From Istiophorus platypterus (Eukaryota; Chordata; Actinopteri; Istiophoriformes; Istiophoridae), in the NCBI GenBank assembly GCA_016859345.1, contig CM029134.1, forward strand, positions 11,395,560 through 11,459,559: DNA of 64,000 nucleotides. Reading direction: 5' to 3'. Of the stretch, positions 57,399 through 64,000 are shown piece after piece; within the stretch, counting starts at the first letter, position 1, and the number at the start of each line of letters is the position of its first letter. The notes under the pieces are model-generated. The model searched no databases and was not told the origin of the DNA. It saw only the letters and a program-made list of their open reading frames with translations. Made by a program: the position numbers and the translations under genes.

Positions 57399-60300
57399 CT
57401 TAACTATGTCTACCATCCCTTACATCAGATCTTTTCTATGAAAGGTTATTGGATTTAATTCAAAAGGTTCCCATATTTACTGTGTCCCTAACTTAACATA
57501 TCTAATTTGCTATGTGCTCTGGAACAGCAGGATGGCTGACACGTTTTGTGTAATTTGAGGTGAGAGTATTGAGATGAACCAATCAAAACAGAAAAAAAAA
57601 AAAAAAACATGAAATGTGTCACTTTCTAAAACTATCATAGACATCCATCAGACATACACATTATTCTCACGATACTGTACATAAAGACTGAAAAAAGAAA
57701 TGTGAGGAGTCAACTGTGCTCCAGTGAGATCCGAAGGTGGGCGTCAAACAAATCACCAGGGAGTGGCCTCCACAATGTGACTCCGATCGGTGGAATCAGA
57801 GGAACTAAGTTGCTCGCCTCCGTCAGCCTGGACTTGAAGCCAGGGATGCCCGCTCCTCTGCTCTAGGCTACAGCCTTCTGAGAGGGATATTAAGACCCTT
57901 GGTTGCATAATTAGGGAGCACTGTCAACACACAGTTATAGCCCCTTGCACGCCGTTTGGTGTGGAACACAGAAGCCAGTGGGCAGAATGTGTGGGATTGG
58001 ATCTGCATACTGTACTCGGCTTTCTGTGTGAGCATGATGTGGTTAAAATTGCTCAGCGTATAAAATATGCATCGGTCTATAAGTAGGTCATGAAATAAGA
58101 GAAGGTTTGAGAGGCTTGTGGAGGTTTTTACTATATTCATGTAGTATACAGGTGTGCATACGTAAGCATCTTTCTATCTATCAATCTTTTAAATGTAATG
58201 GCACTTGATACATCATGTGTGTATGTAAGTTTTAACATCAGAATATTTTTGATGGTAAAACCTGGCCCGCACTGCATTATATATCATTTTATATTAGATA
58301 TATTTGCCTCATGCACTGCTGGGATCACAGTGGTTGTGGAGCACAGCCATGAACCCATTCTTGACCAGGAAAGGTGATGGAATATGCTGGACAGATTGCT
58401 TGGTGAGCGGGCTGTTCTACTGAAGTGGGGTGATCGACAGGGGTGCGTTTCGGCCCCCTGTTGAGGCGCAGCAGGAGGGTATGTAAAGGTGAAGTTCTGG
58501 GTCTCAGGGCCCACAATACAGACCCCCCGGGGAGGGTAATCACCATGAGGCCAGCAACAGTCAGCATAGCAGTGGCCTCTCCTCACAAAGACACTCCTCT
58601 CCAGAGACATGGCTGCGCCTTTGTGCTCCCCCACACTCTGAGTGTGCCCCACTCCAGGGGGCTCGAGAGGCACCACAGGGTGCCCATTAAACCATTAGGA
58701 GTGGAGGACAGCCCTGACAGCCTGATACACAAATATGCACACACACACTCACATACAAATACACACGAGCATTCAAAACCTACACGTGTACTGTAAGTGC
58801 ACAAATGCCCTGAGATGACAAAAGCAAAGTATTGTTCACTTAACATCGCTGTCAGCTGTCAGGCACTTAGAGCTTGAATGGCAGAACAATCTGTCATTTT
58901 GTTTGCTCACTCTCTTGCTGGCCGGCTAAATCACTCACTGACTCACTGACTCACGTACTGCTCAAGTTCCGTAGTTTATTGCCGTGACACACGAGTTGAT
59001 TGAGATTTGTCTTGTTGTTGTCAGATAATACAGAAGCACAAACATACATCCCAGTGTGGTCACAGTAAAGAACAAACTATCAAACCTACACAAAATTTCA
59101 GTCAATGGTGAAGTGATAAAACAGACCATAAAACATTATACACACTACACAAGAATCTCAAATTAAATGGCTTTATCGTTGGTACTGACTCTACACTATG
59201 AGGGTTGTGCTTCATGCTCCAGCATCTCCTGCCTGATGGGATAAGACTGTATTAGAGAGGTCTTTCGTTGTGTGTTTTGCTTTCCTCATTATTCCTGTTT
59301 TGAAATGTAACTTGATAGATGGTAAACAGCAACTATAATGATGATATTTTTTTTCCAAGTACCAGTTATTCTGAGTTCTGGTCTGGTGGCTGCGTCAATA
59401 TCAAACAAGTACAGAAGCAGTGAGAACATGCTTAATTGAGAAAACAGAGTTGTGGGTGGTGAGACATGATTACCAATTGTGACTTGTTGTGTCCTCCAAA
59501 GCCTCAGTGATATATCGTCGTCTAGTGATTGCAGTGTGTGGAGGAAGACACAGCAAAAATACTAGTATTAAGCTCGGAACTAAAGTCATTTAAGAGATCC
59601 TAAGGACATGTGGATATCTTTGTGTAGAAAAGATAAAGGTTATTATCCACTGGGATAGTTGCCCAAATGAAAAATGGTCAATAGATGGATAGATGTTGAT
59701 ACTTCTTTAGTTATTAAGCCAGGTGATGTTATTTTTCCCTGGGCGTTCAAATAAGAGCCTATACTTACATCCAAAGTCAATACTTTGCACATGCATTGCA
59801 GGTATATTATCTAAACAGCAGTCAAATTATCACACCCTATGAAAACCGCTCGATATTCCATTTACATTGGTGCAGTGTGAGAGCACAAACAATATTAAAC
59901 TTAGCTTCATTCAACCTCATTGGTTTTACTAAACATAAGATGCTTTGTCTTTTCAGTATAAATTACATGATATTGCCCACTGAATGCCATTAGTTTCTCC
60001 TATAAACTATCAGTGGCCACCGACACATAATTTTGTTCATGGCTATTGCAAACACAGACTGGATGTTGTTTTGGGAAAAAAGGGGGTTAATATTGAATCA
60101 AACCGTGTAATAATATTACAGGATTAAAGGCATTTACAGTGTGAATCAGAATGTACTGTTTAGGCATTGACAATTTTGTCTCCTAATCCAAGAATGGAAC
60201 TATCAGAACAAATTATACATGCCTGCTATATTGATGATGAAAACATAAGGATTTAATTTTACTGTGTTGAAATGGATGGTTACTCAGTGTAGAGTAAAAC

Positions 60301-60745
60301 ACAGGCGTATTCCATTAGATCCTACCTAAGAATAACACCTTTTCAGAGATGTAAATTATTTTTCAGTCCCAAATTTGCTATAATTTGGCCTATCTTTTGT
60401 GCCATTGTGTCTCTTTTATAATAAGCATTTACTACCTTAATAACAAGCAAATTGAACCGAGAAGATTTTGTTTTTCTATCGGGATTTTTTTTTTTAGTTC
60501 AAAGTTCAACAAGCCTCTCAAAAAATGAGCAACAGAGCATTTTCACAACAACAAAGAACAGTTCCAGATTACTCTGGAAATAAAGCTTATGCTGAATAGA
60601 ACCTAATATTTTGACAAAATCAAGAAGTTTTTTTCAAAGAAACTCTGCATATTTGCTCTTTAGAAAATAATAATCCAAACGTATCTCTTTTGATGCAATA
60701 TCTGAATAATCAGGTGACTCTTGGAAGTGAATTTCACTTCACTTC
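57399..60745. other. Non-coding, largely single-copy sequence
   Basis: Includes a 16-base A run at 57592, a GC-richer part at 58300-58700 whose 80-130 codon frames on both strands are unfamiliar, a CA run at 58737-58767 and three TCACTGAC words at 58930-58953. The last kilobase is AT-rich up to the CpG-rich region. Confidence 0.5.
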
Positions 60746-60790
60746 TCTTCTGGTTGCCATGTTCGGTTGAATTAAGCAATAAAGACGCAC

Positions 60791-60901
60791 CTTGTCTGGG
60801 GAGGAGAGGCGTTTCCAAACCGGCTGGATTCTCTGGATTCTCCAAGGATCTCGGACAAGCCTCGGAAAACGTAGGAAACGTTTTGTCTGACAACCCGTCA
60901 T
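60791..60901 (-). CDS. Possible first coding exon, leftward gene
   Basis: From an ATG whose A is at 60901, the minus strand stays open for exactly 37 codons to 60791, where CAAG is followed by GTGCGT, a consensus splice donor. The exon would end in phase 0. The peptide is rich in Arg and Lys with few acids, as in a mitochondrial targeting sequence, but I do not recognise it. The base at -3 before ATG is T, which is unfavourable. It may instead be untranslated exon sequence. No second exon could be placed to the left. Confidence 0.2.
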
Positions 60902-61089
60902 TTATTAATTCCTTATATTTTGGGCCAAGGTGTGGGACATTGGGGGAGCTAGCTAACCGGCTATGCTAGCTGTGTAACCGAAACGAACGGAGGTCAAAAG
61001 TCGCGGGACTCGTTTTTCAAGAGACGAGGTTTTGAGAGGATTGTCCGGTTGCGCGCCTGAACAAAAAATGACTTGTTAATTAAATCAAA

Positions 61090-61137
61090 ATTAAATTAAA
61101 TTAAATTAAATTAAATTAAATTAAATTAATTTCAATT
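61090..61137. repeat. (TTAAA)n pentanucleotide microsatellite
   Basis: About nine perfect TTAAA units, at the edge of the interspersed repeat that follows. Confidence 0.9.
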
Positions 61138-61275
61138 CAGCTTTATTTATATGGCGCCATATCGTAACAGACGTTATCTCAGGACACTTTTCGCACAGAG
61201 CAGGTCTAGACCAGACTCTTTATAGTTATTATTGACAGAGACCCGACATTGCCCAGGTAGAAACGCTGAACAGGT
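61131..61275 (+). mobile_element. Teleost interspersed repeat (TTTATTTATATGGCGCC family)
   Basis: TTCAATTCAGCTTTATTTAT, ATGGCGCCATATCGTAACAG, TTATCTCAGGACACTTTTCG and CAGAGCAGGTCTAGACC follow a repeat end found widely in fish genomes, where it often lies next to AATTC or TTAAA microsatellites as here. It is probably the 3' end of a LINE or a derived SINE. It lies inside the CpG-rich region and supplies some of the CpG. Confidence 0.75.
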
Positions 61276-61329
61276 CCTGGCCCCTGGTTGGCGGCTCTGC
61301 CTCGACCGACTGGGTTGACGGTGAACGTC

Positions 61330-61535
61330 GTTGACGTTTAGTTGCTGTTTCGTTTTCTTTTTTTTGTTTGTTTTTTATTTTCTGTCAGCCGTGAATTAAA
61401 GTTTGATACCAGCTAAGAAGAGGTGAACCTCTAACAGCTGGATTTAACTGTGAGCTGAGTCTGTCGTTGCCACGACCTGTAAACGAAAGTCAGCAGGTGG
61501 CACATGGACGTAACTGTAATGTGGATCTGCAAACG
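61330..61535 (+). other. Possible first exon, rightward gene
   Basis: The plus strand has AAACG followed by GTGAGA at 61531-61541, a good 5' splice site, at the right edge of the CpG-rich region. An ATG at 61504 opens a frame of about ten codons to the donor, without a purine at -3. The left boundary is unknown. It may be wholly 5'-UTR. No downstream exon was identified; an acceptor-like TTTTTTTTCAG occurs at 63776-63786 but the sequence after it is not convincingly coding. Confidence 0.25.
61490..61503 (+). promoter_or_regulatory. CTCF-like motif in the CpG-rich region
   Basis: TCAGCAGGTGGCAC matches 13 of 14 core positions. CTCF sites are common at promoters. Confidence 0.35.
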
Positions 61536-61730
61536 GTGAGAGCAAGTCATTTTTATTCTCTGATTATTTGCGCATTGTTTGCTGCTCCCTGCTTTGTGGC
61601 CCCTTTATCTAATCTGGTTCCTGTGCAGCTTGTTTTTTATGTCCAGTTTTATGTCCTGAGGTTCAGTGATGAATTACTGAGTCTGGTTTACGGCAAGTGA
61701 GATGTTCTGTGGGTCCTTACAGCAACGCTG

Positions 61731-61761
<31 letters not shown>
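61731..61761. repeat. (GTT)n trinucleotide microsatellite
   Basis: About ten perfect GTT units, about 195 bases right of the possible splice donor at 61536. Confidence 0.9.
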
Positions 61762-64000
61762 ATTTTGGCTGCCATCACGTCTTAGATTGGCTTTTGACTC
61801 TCTGTCTGTGTGTCTGTCTGTAAGATCCATAGGACCAAATCTTGAAATCACTCAGGGTTGTTTGAGGCTGGTTCATTGGATGGAGGAAAGCAAGACTTGT
61901 GGCATAATAAGTAAATTTGCCCTATTAATTGGTATTTAATGTTAAGTCACACCTTTCACTGCCAATGAGAGTGGCATATTTCTCCATTTAGCCAGCAAGC
62001 TGCAGTATTAGTGGCATTTTTGATCGATGCTAATTCTTTTTGTACCGATATGACTCTTCCATGATGCACACATTGCCAGTGTGCTTCTGTTGCAGTTTAC
62101 TTAAACTTTTGACACAACTATGTGGCTATGTGCTGGTCATCGGATATAAGTGTAACATAAGATTTTAAGATGCATGGGTGGTAAATAGTCCATAACAAAA
62201 CAATTCATCCCCTTCAGTGATGTTTATGTGGCCCACGAAGAATAAAAGTGCACAAAAACATGGAAATGAAAGGGCGTAAGGCAGTGTCTAATGAAAATTT
62301 TATGGTTTTAACTTTCAGAAGCCTTTCACTGAATTTTTCAATGTCACTCAGTCTCTCAGGCCCCACTTATAAACACTCAGTCATGCATAATTTGTTCTTC
62401 TGGTCTTTTATTGTCCTTTGATTAAGTTTGGTTGGATTTTATTTGACAAAAAGTAGAGGTGAAAACAGTGTATGTATGTGTGTTTAAAAAAAAAATGCTG
62501 TTCAACCTTTTTTTCTTTTTCTTTTAACTTCTCACTAAATGTTTTTACCACCTCTGGCTAGCACTGAGCAACATGATCGTGTAAGGGAAACATGGGAGTT
62601 GAGTCCTCCAACAAAAATTGTGGAATGAACAACAAAAAATGGCAAACGAAAAAGAGGAAAAGTGGCTCAGCTGAAATCATGAATTATGAAAGGCGCTGCT
62701 TGGTCCAAATGTTGAGGTGAAGTGGAATGACAACTCGCATCAGCCTGCAATTAAGGACGGTGGGCTAAAGACTTTAAAAACCAACTAACTCTGACTCTAA
62801 CAGCAGCATTAAGATAGTACTAGTCTCTCTTCCTCCTCAACACTTACTGTATATTCACTTTTTTCTTTAGTCATAAACACCCTTAGACTGATTAGCATAC
62901 ACATGCAAGTATGAATGCACCTTTGATAATTTTCTTCCAAAGCTGAACAAAATGCACTTGAAGCACAGTGTCTCTGTATAAGGCAGATGAGGTAAATTTG
63001 GTGATATAGACTGAGAGATGGTATTAATTTGGCCCCAGGCAGAGATTTTTTTCAGATTTTTGGGTTATAAAAAAATCAGCTTTCATTTTAATACAGTTTG
63101 TTGAATTTTTTGTAATAAGATTTTGTCCCAAATGTAATGAAGCACCTTGACCTGTAACATATTTAATTTGCTGGATTAGCTTTAACTAGACATTTCTGAG
63201 AGTGAGACAATTTCCTTCACTTTGGTGTAAATTTGTCTTGGAAAAGATAGTTGAATGGCTTCATCTATTTGACAGTATGTGATAAATTGCACAGAGGTTG
63301 GAGCATGAACTCACTGTTAACTGAATATCAAGATTGACCTTTATCAGGTATTTTTTTATTGTTACAGTGCCAGATAACTGGCAAAAAATAAAATGTGTAT
63401 GTTTGACGAGTTATACTCGTGGGATGCAATATTTATAGGGGATGATTTACTCAATAACTATGAAGACAAACCAGCACTGTAATCAATTCTTTATCCCCAA
63501 GACTTGCTCAGGGCATCACTAGTATAGTTGTATTGTGTTTGAAAATATCAAGAAATGCATGTTGTGTTGTGAGAGAATAAGGAATAGTTGTGATTTTGTC
63601 ACAGTCATGGTTTTACTGATGTTTTATTGTTCCTGAGTTGAGTGTTTCCATATCAGTGAATGGATTATGTTGTGTCCTGTCAGTCTTCTGACACCCACAG
63701 GAAAAACAGGAACTCGGCTAGGAAATAATCTCTCAAAACATGCTGCCATACACATATTATTATCACAGTCATGTCTTTTTTTTCAGCCTTTTAAAAGGAA
63801 GCTAAAGCAGAATAATGTAAAAATTCCAGCAAAAATACACCATCATTTCTGCCATTTAAAAATGTGTATGATCAGTGCAATGAGAATGACTCTGACCTTT
63901 TTCAAATGGCAGATTTTGTGTTTTGTAACAAATTTGTGCAGATGCTAACATCGATGGATAATCATATGTTGACCTGTCCTGCATCGTTGTGTATTTACTG
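61762..64000. other. Non-coding sequence, possibly first intron
   Basis: AT-rich sequence with a TCTGTCTG-type patch at 61801-61822. If the rightward exon is real this would be intron. No coding exon was supported up to the right edge. Confidence 0.45.

Larger units (their letters stand above)
60750..61540. promoter_or_regulatory. CpG-rich candidate bidirectional promoter
   Basis: About forty CpG fall in 790 bases, with about twenty in 60760-61070 alone. This is the densest CpG in the window; vertebrate promoters typically stand out this way. Words such as GCGCGCC, TCGCGGGA and GCTAGCTAACCGG resemble fish 5'-end sequence. On the minus strand a consensus donor lies at 60790 and on the plus strand another at 61536, facing outwards. 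The middle is split by an AT microsatellite and a fish repeat. No TATA box was identified. Confidence 0.5.

Overview
The window looks like non-coding DNA from a ray-finned (teleost) fish. The base composition is AT-rich and CpG is scarce outside a few islands. There are many long microsatellites and several decayed interspersed repeats whose sequence I recognise as typical of fish genomes. No open frame on either strand resembles a known protein family, and most of the longer open stretches have no ATG start. There are no bacterial-type genes, tRNA or rRNA genes, and no CRISPR array. All repeat names rest on remembered family patterns, not a database search.

Layout. From 1 to about 18 kb is single-copy sequence with short GC- or CpG-rich patches (about 1.0-1.4, 9.6-9.95, 15.6-15.96 and 16.7-17.1 kb) and one repeat relic at 12.0 kb. 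A nearly full-length non-autonomous fish repeat lies at 18.25-18.67 kb. From 18.7 to 31.7 kb the sequence is AT-rich with strong microsatellites near 27.1 and 28.3-28.5 kb. A LINE-like 3' tail lies at 31.73-32.06 kb and carries a 68-bp patch that recurs at 34.26 kb. From 32.7 to 54 kb the sequence is mostly complex and single-copy, with candidate regulatory segments, a 24-bp perfect palindrome at 37.3 kb, and five CTCF-like motifs at 41.7-47.6 kb in divergent order. At 54.27-55.55 kb a 644-bp segment is repeated head to tail with no difference seen in the lines compared, followed directly by a LINE 3' end at 55.6-56.1 kb.

The one place that looks like a gene start is 60.75-61.54 kb. It is dense in CpG, has a good splice donor on each strand facing outwards, and has an AT microsatellite and a fish repeat lodged in the middle. 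If real, it is a bidirectional promoter with one gene leaving to the left (minus strand) and one to the right (plus strand). The other 60 kb would then be an intergenic desert or the long first intron of the leftward gene.

Sequence conservation cannot be read from one genome, so every 'candidate regulatory' call is a hypothesis based on composition and motif content.
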